DNA of 23,766 nucleotides from JAUXEH01 sp965602945. Lineage in GTDB: Bacteria; Acidobacteriota; Aminicenantia; Aminicenantales; Aminicenantaceae. The stretch lies in contig CBFDBC010000025.1 in assembly GCA_965602945.1 (NCBI GenBank), forward strand, positions 1 through 23,766, read 5' to 3'. The translations under genes and the position numbers were made by a program. Positions 8,136 through 14,188 of this stretch are shown here, piece after piece. The notes under the pieces were generated by a model. The model was not told where the DNA came from. It searched no databases and worked only from the letters and a program-made list of their open reading frames with translations. Position 1 is the first letter of the stretch. Each line of letters begins with the position of its first letter.

Positions 8136-8688
8136 CTTTATCTCCTGATTTCAGAGGGATCAGAAACGCTGAAACAGCCCAGGGCTGCGAGCGTACGGTT
8201 CCATCCTGTTGTCCCAAGTCCTGAGTATCGCCAAAAACACGGTCCATAATGGCTCGCGCCAGCTCCGGTTTGGCTTTTTCCCGACCGCGGAGCATGATCG
8301 TGATCTTGACCTTGTTCCCTTCCTTCAGGAACCGCTGCACATGCTTGATCTTGAACGTGTAGTCATGGATGCTGATCTTGGGGCGGAACTTGATCTCCTT
8401 GACCTGTATGTTCTTTTGATGTTTTTTCGCCTCCTGCGCCTTCTTGTGCTGCTCATACAGAAATTTTCCGTAATCCATCACACGGCACACAGGAGGATTG
8501 GCCGTTGGGGCCACTTCCACCAGATCCAAGCCTTTTTCTTGAGCCAGGCTAAGGGCCTCTTCGATAGTGAGGATCCCGACTTGGCTCTTGTCCTCGTCGA
8601 TGATCCTGACCTCTCGGGCCCGGATCATCTCATTGATCCTGTGCGGCTTTTCCTTCCGTTTCCCAGGATAGAAAGTTCTTCTTCTGAT
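8062..8688 (-). CDS. infC: Translation initiation factor IF-3, rare AUC start codon
   Basis: IF-3 binds the 30S subunit, discriminates against non-canonical start codons and prevents premature 50S joining. The N-domain reads RINEMIRAREVRIIDEDKSQ and the linker/C-domain VCRVMDYGKFLYEQHKKAQE and IKFRPKISIHDYTFKIKHVQRFL. The first in-frame ATG (8626-8628) would cut off the conserved RINE segment. Upstream, the only plausible start between the in-frame TAA (8701-8703) and that ATG is ATC at 8686-8688, six bases after AGGAGG, giving 20 more residues. Such rare starts (AUU in E. coli) let IF-3 autoregulate. The C-terminus is odd: after MDRVFGDTQDLG it lacks the usual P-K/R-x-EGR-x-M motif, and the frame stays open 74 bases into rpmI. 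This is either a divergent, extended tail or a sequencing/true frameshift. Total 208 residues. Confidence 0.93.
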   Translation of the reverse strand: MRRRTFYPGKRKEKPHRINEMIRAREVRIIDEDKSQVGILTIEEALSLAQEKGLDLVEVAPTANPPVCRVMDYGKFLYEQHKKAQEAKKHQKNIQVKEIKFRPKISIHDYTFKIKHVQRFLKEGNKVKITIMLRGREKAKPELARAIMDRVFGDTQDLGQQDGTVRSQPWAVSAFLIPLKSGDKDAKTKDAQRSQKEVQGNRKKEDIP

Positions 8689-8700
8689 GACAGTCCTCCT
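8686..8700 (-). promoter_or_regulatory. infC ribosome binding site and non-canonical ATC start
   Basis: Reading the minus strand, the thrS stop TAA is followed at once by AGGAGG (8700-8695), six bases, then ATC (8688-8686) in the infC frame. The in-frame codons between the TAA and ATC are AGG, AGG, ACT and GTC, none of which is a start. This placement makes ATC the initiation codon, matching the IF-3-discriminated autoregulatory starts known from enterobacterial infC. Confidence 0.75.
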
Positions 8701-10452
8701 TTAAATGTTCACGCTTAATGATTTATTGTGAATCAATTGTGTGACTTTATCAAGGAATTCATTCACCTGGATTTCGCCCTTATCTCCCTGTGTGTGTACC
8801 CGTAGGGAGGCGGTCCCGCGCTCCACTTCCTTGTCACCGACGATCAGGATGAGCGGGATCTTGTGGATCTCCGCATCCCGGATCTTGTAGCCGACCTTTT
8901 CCCGACGGGAATCCACGGATGTCCTCAGGCCGCTGCCTTTGCCGCGGGCGGCCAACTCCTGGGCATAGACGTTGTGCCGGTCGGCGATGGGGATGATCAC
9001 AGCCTGCACCGGAGCCAGCCAGAGGGGAAAGCTCCCGTTGAAGTGCTCGATCAAGATCCCGAAGAACCGCTCCAGGGAACCCAGCAGCGCCCTGTGGATC
9101 ATGTAGGGACGGTGCTGCTGCCCGTCTTCTCCGATATAGGACAGTTCAAACCGCTCGGCCAGGTTGAAATCGAGCTGAATGGTGGTGCACTGCCACGACC
9201 GCTGCAGCGCATCCTTGATCTTGATGTCGATCTTAGGGCCGTAGAACACGCCCTCGCCGGGATCGATACGATACTCCAGCCCCTCGGCTTTGAGCGCGCC
9301 TTCGAGGGCCCTGGTGGCCGTGTCCCAATCCTCGACAGCTCCGCAGAACTTCTCGGGACAGGTCGAGAGGAATACGTCGTACTGGGTAAAACCGAACGCG
9401 CTCAAAACTTGGACAGCCATGGCGATGGTCCGCCGTATCTCTTCTTCCAGCTGATCGCCTCTACAGAAGATGTGGGCATCATCCTGGGTGAACCCCCGGA
9501 CCCGCATCAGGCCGTGGAGGACACCGCTGCGCTCGTAGCGGTAAACTGTGCCCAGCTCGGCCCAGCGCAGGGGCAGGTCGCGGTAGCTGCGCTGGCGGGA
9601 CTTGTAAACCATGATGTGGAAGGGGCAGTTCATCGGCTTGAGCAGGTACTCCAGGTCGTCCTTCTTGAAGGTCGGATAGAGCGCATCGTAAAACTCAGTG
9701 TGTCCGCTGGTGCGCCACACATCCAGTTTGGCGACGTGGGGGGAATACAGCAGTTCATAGTCGGCCTGGAAATGCTCCTCCCGCCAGAAGTCCTCGATGA
9801 CGCTGCGGATGGCCGCGCCTTTCGGATGCCAGAGGATCAGGCCGCCTCCCAGGCTTTCGTTGAAGCTGAAGAGGTCCAGATCCACTCCCAGCCTGCGGTG
9901 GTCCCGCTTCTTGGCCTCTTCCAGGAGTTCGAGATAAGCATCCAGGTCCTCCTGAGTCGGGAACGCGGTCCCATAAATGCGCTGGAGCCTGTGGCTGGAC
10001 TCGTCCCCTTTCCAGTAGGCTCCCGACGAAGAGAGGACCTTGAAATGCTTGATCTGCCCCGTAGAGGACACATGGGGCCCCAGGCAGAAATCGATGAAAC
10101 TGCCCTGCCGGTAGTTCGAGACCTCTTCCCCGCCTTTTTCCTCGACCAGCTCCACCTTGAGCGTCTGCCCCATGTCCCGGTAGAGCTTCACGGCCTCAGC
10201 CTTGGGCATCATCACCCGTTCAACGGGGATGTCGGCCTCTACGAGTTCGCGCATCCTATTCTGTATGTCCTGCAGGTCCTCGGGCGTGAAAGGCTGGTCT
10301 CTCAAGAAATCGTAGTAGAATCCGTTCTCGACCGCCGGCCCGATCCCCACCTGGACACCGGAATAGAGCTCGGTCACGGCGTGTGCCAGAAGATTGGCAG
10401 CGCTGTGCCGCAGCTTGTGCAGTCCTTCATCCTGTTGTGCGTGTTCGTTCAT
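8701..10452 (-). CDS. thrS: Threonyl-tRNA synthetase without the N-terminal TGS domain
   Basis: Charges tRNA-Thr. The 583-residue chain begins only about 12 residues before the N2 editing domain, so the roughly 60-residue TGS (N1) domain of the usual 640-residue enzyme is absent. Editing-site residues are present: H16 and H24 (LRHSAANLLAHAV), C123 and H127 (FIDFCLGPHV). The class II core shows motif 2 (YRYERSGVLHGLMRVRGF) and the zinc ligands C276 (KPMNCPFH), H327 (DDAHIFC) and H453 (MIHRALLGSLERF). The anticodon-binding domain follows from about 480 (WLAPVQAVIIPI, GDKEVERGTASLRV). The TAA stop abuts the infC ribosome binding site. The start is preceded by only a weak GAGAG and overlaps a five-codon reading frame; no TGS-like sequence could be read in the 180-base leader. 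Confidence 0.95.
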   Translation of the reverse strand: MNEHAQQDEGLHKLRHSAANLLAHAVTELYSGVQVGIGPAVENGFYYDFLRDQPFTPEDLQDIQNRMRELVEADIPVERVMMPKAEAVKLYRDMGQTLKVELVEEKGGEEVSNYRQGSFIDFCLGPHVSSTGQIKHFKVLSSSGAYWKGDESSHRLQRIYGTAFPTQEDLDAYLELLEEAKKRDHRRLGVDLDLFSFNESLGGGLILWHPKGAAIRSVIEDFWREEHFQADYELLYSPHVAKLDVWRTSGHTEFYDALYPTFKKDDLEYLLKPMNCPFHIMVYKSRQRSYRDLPLRWAELGTVYRYERSGVLHGLMRVRGFTQDDAHIFCRGDQLEEEIRRTIAMAVQVLSAFGFTQYDVFLSTCPEKFCGAVEDWDTATRALEGALKAEGLEYRIDPGEGVFYGPKIDIKIKDALQRSWQCTTIQLDFNLAERFELSYIGEDGQQHRPYMIHRALLGSLERFFGILIEHFNGSFPLWLAPVQAVIIPIADRHNVYAQELAARGKGSGLRTSVDSRREKVGYKIRDAEIHKIPLILIVGDKEVERGTASLRVHTQGDKGEIQVNEFLDKVTQLIHNKSLSVNI

Positions 10453-10630
10453 TGTCTCTCGTTCATTTCCGGCCGGCTTTCAATCCTGAGACAGAACCCG
10501 GCCTGTTTCGTGCACGGTCAAAGGAGGTGTCACCCCATTCAAGTAGAAAAACATCTCGATCTATGTGTATCAAAAGGAGAGGCCTAGCCTGTTTGCTCCC
10601 TGCACGACCGTGTAAACCCAGCTAACCAAA
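10453..10630 (-). promoter_or_regulatory. thrS leader between tRNA-Val and thrS
   Basis: A 178-base stretch that holds no convincing gene. It contains a 24-codon reading frame (10480-10554, peptide beginning MFFYLNGVTPP) with three threonines and no good ribosome binding site. It also contains a five-codon frame (MNERQ) whose stop overlaps the thrS ATG. No T-box motif and no clear intrinsic terminator are visible. A threonine-dependent control could operate here but cannot be shown. Confidence 0.3.
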
Positions 10631-10705
10631 TGGTAGGCGCGGAGGGGATCGAACCCTCGACTTCTTCCGCGTCAAGGAAGCACTCTTCCACTGAGCTACG
10701 CGCCT
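10631..10705 (-). tRNA. tRNA-Val (anticodon GAC)
   Basis: A full cloverleaf can be drawn. The acceptor stem AGGCGCG/CGCGCCT has seven pairs, the discriminator is A, and CCA is encoded. The D-arm is GCTC..GAGT, the anticodon stem CTTCC/GGAAG closes the loop TTGACGC with anticodon GAC, the variable loop is AAGTC, and the T-arm is GAGGG-TTCGATC-CCCTC. It is the first gene after the strong promoter at 10724-10752 and is presumably co-transcribed with, and processed from, the thrS operon transcript. Confidence 0.96.
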
Positions 10706-10723
10706 AGCTTTTCAAGCCTATAT

Positions 10724-10752
10724 ATATTAATGATTTACCCCCCTTCTGTCAA
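10724..10752 (-). promoter_or_regulatory. Strong sigma70 promoter of the tRNA-Val/thrS operon
   Basis: On the minus strand a perfect -35 TTGACA (10752-10747), a 17-base spacer and -10 TAATAT (10729-10724) stand 18 bases before the tRNA 5' end. This would put the transcription start a few bases upstream of the mature tRNA. It is the best sigma70 match in the window. Confidence 0.8.
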
Positions 10753-10935
10753 CACAAAATCCGCATCGCGCCACATCTCAATTCCGCCCTTTCCTGCGCC
10801 CGGGCGGCCTGGCATGCCTTAAGAGAGGTCCCGCCCTTCTGCTCTTCCCGGCCTGGGATGACGGAGACGGGCCGTGCCCCTGCAGCCAACCGGGTTTCCG
10901 GCAGCGGTGGATTCCACGAACCATAGGACGCCTTC

Positions 10936-11418
10936 CTACACCGGGACGATCTCTACGTCCAGCGTCGAAAGATCCAGCAGCGCGACCGAACTTTTTCCCG
11001 TCACCCACCCTCCCGTCTCTCCGGGATTGACGATCAGGCGACGCTCCGAACGGCGTACTTCGGGCCGGTGTGTGTGTCCGTACACGATAACATCGAATTT
11101 TTCGGATCGGATGTACTTTTCCAGGGAAAAATGTGTATGCATCAGCAGGAATTCCCGCCCGTCGAACTGGAAAACGAAGGGAGCTTCCCTGATCTTGCCG
11201 AAGGCATCGACGGTTTTGCTAAGCCCCGCCTTCTCGCCGTCGCAGTTCCCGAACACCGCTTTCACCGGGCAGTCCAGCGCTTCGAGCTCGCCGGCCGCGA
11301 AGGGGGCCACGAAATCCCCGGCATGAAGCACCAGCCGGCAGCCCGCCCGGTTAAACAGCCGGACGGCGGCTCGGATGGCACCCCGGTTGTCATGGGAATC
11401 GGACATGATCCCGATCAT
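10936..11418 (-). CDS. YfcE/MJ0936-type metallophosphoesterase
   Basis: A 160-residue calcineurin-like phosphodiesterase of the small YfcE family (COG0622). Metal ligands are all present: D7 and H9 (SDSHDN), D35 (HAGDF), N58 (GNCD), H94 (MHTH), H115 and H117 (GHTHRP). The natural substrate of this family is unsettled. I chose the ATG at 11416-11418, five bases after GAGGTGA, because the phosphodiesterase fold begins right there. The frame extends 42 codons upstream, but that part is low-complexity translation of the G-rich leader and is not plausible protein. The gene stands alone, divergent from the COG2403/arcC operon. The 230 bases downstream of its stop hold only the tRNA-Val promoter; I see no convincing intrinsic terminator there. 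Confidence 0.93.
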   Translation of the reverse strand: MIGIMSDSHDNRGAIRAAVRLFNRAGCRLVLHAGDFVAPFAAGELEALDCPVKAVFGNCDGEKAGLSKTVDAFGKIREAPFVFQFDGREFLLMHTHFSLEKYIRSEKFDVIVYGHTHRPEVRRSERRLIVNPGETGGWVTGKSSVALLDLSTLDVEIVPV

Positions 11419-11448
11419 AAGGCTCACCTCGTTTTCTGATTCCGTCCC

Positions 11449-11477
11449 ATTGTAAACCAATCCTCCCACCCCGTCCA
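11449..11477 (-). promoter_or_regulatory. Candidate sigma70 promoter for the YfcE-type gene
   Basis: Minus strand: -35 TGGACG (11477-11472, 4/6 match), a 17-base spacer and -10 TACAAT (11454-11449, 5/6 match), about 30 bases upstream of the start codon. The -35 and spacer lie inside the G-rich tract. Confidence 0.45.
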
Positions 11478-11520
11478 TCCACCCAACCACCCCCTCAGTT
11501 TCTCCCACCTCCCTTTCGTT

Positions 11521-11615
11521 AAACGCCTTAAGCGACTCGCACACACCCCCACCTAAATCCCTCCCACCCTATACGCTTAAAAAACTCGAGCCACTCCCAT
11601 CTCAGTCCCTCCACC
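11521..11615. repeat. Two imperfect tandem copies of a ~47-bp C-rich unit
   Basis: Copy 1 (11521-11569) and copy 2 (about 11570-11615) align through acgc-ttaa, actcg, ccca-ct and tccctcc-acc blocks. A third partial copy of the cacc-ccctcag-t-tcc part seems to lie just before (about 11487-11511). The minus strand of the whole 11455-11640 stretch is strongly G/A-rich, including four G-runs at 11546-11569 that could form a quadruplex. The 11419-11788 interval has no gene. Confidence 0.5.
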
Positions 11616-11714
11616 TGTGAGCTGAGAAGTCTCCAGCCCTCCTCGCATAGTTCTCACCCGGCAGAGGTGGGTGGGAAGGCACCTTTTTCGCTGGCCTTCA
11701 TGCACCGGCCGGCC

Positions 11715-11743
11715 TTGCATAAACAAGGGGCGTATATTATACT
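11715..11743 (+). promoter_or_regulatory. Candidate promoter of the COG2403/arcC operon
   Basis: -10 TATACT (11738-11743, 5/6 match) lies 17 bases after TTGCAT (11715-11720), a weak -35. The start codon is 46 bases downstream, preceded by AAGGAG. A GGCCGGCC palindrome overlaps the upstream edge. Confidence 0.5.
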
Positions 11744-11788
11744 AGTCCTTTTTTTTGAGGAGTTTAGATAGATAAGGAGTTTGACCCG

Positions 11789-13093
11789 ATGAAAAATGCC
11801 GTCATCATGGGAGCTGCAGGTAGAGACTTCCACAACTTCAACGTTTTCTTCCGCGACAACCGGGAATACCGGGTCGTGGCGTTCACCGCCACACAGATAC
11901 CGGATATCGAAGGGCGCAGGTATCCTGCGGTCCTGGCCGGCGAGCTCTATCCCGAAGGAATCCCCATTTACGCCGAAGAGGACCTCTCCCGCCTTATTCG
12001 GGAAGAGAAGGTCGATCAGGTCTTTTTCTCATACAGCGACACCCGGCACACATTCGTCATGCACCAGGCTTCGCTGGTCCAGGCGGCCGGTGCCAGCTTC
12101 GTCCTCCTGGGCCCTGATGAGACTATGATCAAGAGCAGCCGGCCGGTGGTCTCCGTGTGCGCGGTGCGCACGGGCTGCGGCAAGAGCCAGACCACGCGTA
12201 AGATCGCGCTTCTCCTGAAAGAGATGGGGCGGAGGGTTGTGGCCATCCGGCATCCCATGCCCTATGGCGACCTGGCCAAACAGGCGGTGCAGCGCTTCGC
12301 CGCTTATGAGGATATGATCAAACACGAGTGTACCATCGAGGAAATGGAAGAATACGAGCCCCACATCAAGAACGGCATTATCGTTTACGCCGGCGTGGAT
12401 TACGGTGCCATCCTCGAACGGGCCGAACAGGAAGCCGACATCATCCTCTGGGACGGAGGCAACAACGACATCTCATTCTACCGGTCCGACCTCGAGATCG
12501 TCGTCGTGGACCCTCACCGTCCCGGTCACGAACTCCTATACTATCCCGGAGAGACGAATTTCCGGCGCGCGGATGTGCTCGTCATAAACAAGATGGACAC
12601 GGCTCCCGCCGAAGGTGTGGCGGTAGTCAAGGCCAACATCCAGCAATTCAACCCGGGCGCCGTGGTCGTCGAGGCCAACTCGGCCATTCACGTCCCGGAA
12701 GGCGACGCGATCGCCGGCAAGACCGTACTGGTCGTGGAAGATGGACCCACACTGACCCACGGCGAGATGAAATACGGTGCCGGGATCGTGGCCGCCGAAA
12801 AATACGGTGCCTCCCATATCGTCGATCCCCGACCCTTTGCCATCGGCAGCATCAAGGCCACTTTTGAAAAATACCAGCACCTGGACCGTGTGCTCCCGGC
12901 CATGGGATACGGGAGCGAGCAGATGGCCGAACTGGCGGAGACCATCGACCGCATCGAGTGCGACCTGGTAGTAAGCGGCACTCCGATCGATCTGGGCCGC
13001 CTCATCGAAACCCACAAGCGGATCCTGCGTGTCAACTATGACCTGGAGGAGATCGGGACTCCGGACCTCAAGGAGATCCTCAAGGACTTCTGA
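11789..13093 (+). CDS. COG2403-type P-loop protein (cyclic 2,3-diphosphoglycerate synthetase-like)
   Basis: A 434-residue protein of the predicted GTPase/cyclic 2,3-diphosphoglycerate synthetase group. An N-terminal Rossmann-like part (VIMGAAGRDFHNFNVFFRDN, residues 5-24) is followed by a P-loop VRTGCGKSQTTRK at 126-138, and by ILWDGGNNDISFYRSDLEIVVVDPHRPGHE and VLVINKMDTA, which resemble switch and NKxD-type nucleotide-binding motifs. Archaeal cPGS makes the thermoprotectant cDPG from 2,3-DPG; bacterial homologues have no settled function. It starts nine bases after AAGGAG. Its stop overlaps the arcC ATG by one base, which strongly suggests a functional link with carbamate kinase. The enzyme's substrate here is therefore open: phosphoglycerate and a carbamoyl-phosphate-linked metabolite are both possible. 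Confidence 0.85.
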   Translation: MKNAVIMGAAGRDFHNFNVFFRDNREYRVVAFTATQIPDIEGRRYPAVLAGELYPEGIPIYAEEDLSRLIREEKVDQVFFSYSDTRHTFVMHQASLVQAAGASFVLLGPDETMIKSSRPVVSVCAVRTGCGKSQTTRKIALLLKEMGRRVVAIRHPMPYGDLAKQAVQRFAAYEDMIKHECTIEEMEEYEPHIKNGIIVYAGVDYGAILERAEQEADIILWDGGNNDISFYRSDLEIVVVDPHRPGHELLYYPGETNFRRADVLVINKMDTAPAEGVAVVKANIQQFNPGAVVVEANSAIHVPEGDAIAGKTVLVVEDGPTLTHGEMKYGAGIVAAEKYGASHIVDPRPFAIGSIKATFEKYQHLDRVLPAMGYGSEQMAELAETIDRIECDLVVSGTPIDLGRLIETHKRILRVNYDLEEIGTPDLKEILKDF

Positions 13094-14037
13094 TGAAGCG
13101 AAAAATCGCGGTGATCGCTTTCGGGGGGAACGCCATCCTGCCCGCAAAACAAAGAGGCCTGCAGACCGAACAGATGGACAATGCCCGGAAAGCGGCACGC
13201 CTCATGACCCACGTCGTGAAGAAGGGATATGATCTCATTATCGTCCACGGAAACGGGCCTCAGGTCGGGAACCTGCTCATCCAGATGGAAGAGGCCATCA
13301 ACAAGATCCCGCCTTTCAGCCTTGAGGTCTGCGATGCCATGACCGAGGGCAGCATGGGGTACATGCTGGAAAAGGCCCTCATCAACGAGCTGCGTAAGAG
13401 CTCTCTGGATAAGGAAGTGGCGACGCTGGTCACGCAGATCGTGGTGGACAAAGAGGACCCGGCTTTTGAAAAGCCCTCCAAGCCCATCGGGCCTTTCTAC
13501 TCCCCTTACCGGGCCCAGATGCTCATGCGGGAGAAGAAATGGACCATGATCGAGGATGCCGGGCGCGGATTCCGCAAGGTTGTCGCATCGCCCCGGCCCA
13601 TTGATGTGGTCCCCAAGCGGATCATGCAAGATCTGGTACTCGCAGGCAGGATCGTCATCGCCGCCGGTGGAGGCGGGATCCCGATCGTCATCAACGGCCG
13701 GGGCCTTTTCGAGGGCGTGGAAGCAGTCATCGACAAGGATTTCTCTTCCGGACTGATCGCCCGCGAGGCCGAGGCTGAACTGTTTATCATCCTGACCAAC
13801 GTCCCCTTTGTCAGCCTTAATTTCGGCACACCGGAAGAGACCCCTCTCGAGCGGATCACCGTAGACGAAGCAAAAAAATACTTCGATGCGGGGCATTTCC
13901 CCGCGGGCTCCATGGGCCCCAAGATCCTGGCCGCGATCGAGTACATCCGTGCCGGCGGCCAGGAGGTCATCATCACCTCGGCCAACCACCTCAAGGCCGC
14001 CCTGATCAACCGGGCGGGCACTAAGATCGTGGCCTAA
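13093..14037 (+). CDS. arcC: Carbamate kinase
   Basis: A 314-residue amino-acid-kinase-fold enzyme that makes ATP from carbamoyl phosphate and ADP, the energy-yielding step of arginine, citrulline, purine or allantoin fermentation. Signatures are complete: FGGNA (10-14), VHGNGPQVGNL (51-61), VVASPRPIDVV, AAGGGGIPIV, VEAVIDKDFSSGLIA and ILTNVP, with GHFPAGSMGPKI near the C-terminus. AAGGA lies seven bases before the ATG and the gene overlaps the COG2403-type gene by one base. No arginine deiminase or ornithine carbamoyltransferase gene is in the window, so the source of carbamoyl phosphate is not evident. Confidence 0.96.
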   Translation: MKRKIAVIAFGGNAILPAKQRGLQTEQMDNARKAARLMTHVVKKGYDLIIVHGNGPQVGNLLIQMEEAINKIPPFSLEVCDAMTEGSMGYMLEKALINELRKSSLDKEVATLVTQIVVDKEDPAFEKPSKPIGPFYSPYRAQMLMREKKWTMIEDAGRGFRKVVASPRPIDVVPKRIMQDLVLAGRIVIAAGGGGIPIVINGRGLFEGVEAVIDKDFSSGLIAREAEAELFIILTNVPFVSLNFGTPEETPLERITVDEAKKYFDAGHFPAGSMGPKILAAIEYIRAGGQEVIITSANHLKAALINRAGTKIVA

Positions 14038-14088
14038 GGCAAAAGCATGGCGAAACACCTGGTTCCCGTCCGCGAACCTGACCCTATA

Positions 14089-14116
14089 CGAATATCACAC
14101 GGATTCTCCGTATTCG
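14089..14116 (+). terminator. Nested hairpin downstream of arcC
   Basis: CGAAT/ATTCG encloses ACGGA-TTC-TCCGT with a five-base bulge on the left side. It lies 52 bases after the arcC stop. No T-run follows, so this is at best a weak or factor-assisted terminator, or an RNA-stability element. Confidence 0.25.
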
Positions 14117-14134
14117 GTCGGATTGAAAACAAAC

Positions 14135-14164
14135 TTCATATTCAAAAAGCGATTATGGTATCAT
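14135..14164 (+). promoter_or_regulatory. Possible promoter of the 738-residue protein gene
   Basis: TTCATA (14135-14140, 4/6) and TATCAT (14159-14164, 5/6) are separated by 18 bases, about 25 bases upstream of the ATG. GAGAG precedes the ATG as a modest ribosome binding site. Confidence 0.35.
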
Positions 14165-14188
14165 ACCTAGAAGAAAATTCGAGAGACG

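Noticed and set aside
10453..10630. T-box or Thr attenuator ahead of thrS
   Set aside because: No T-box sequence, no antiterminator/terminator pair with a T-run; the 24-codon leader frame has only three threonines and no ribosome binding site.
11419..11544. A 42-codon extension of the YfcE-type protein
   Set aside because: It translates the G-rich leader; a good Shine-Dalgarno precedes the ATG at 11418, where the conserved fold begins.
11487..11615. Possible CRISPR array
   Set aside because: The repeats are degenerate, have no distinct unique spacers of constant length, and no cas gene is nearby.
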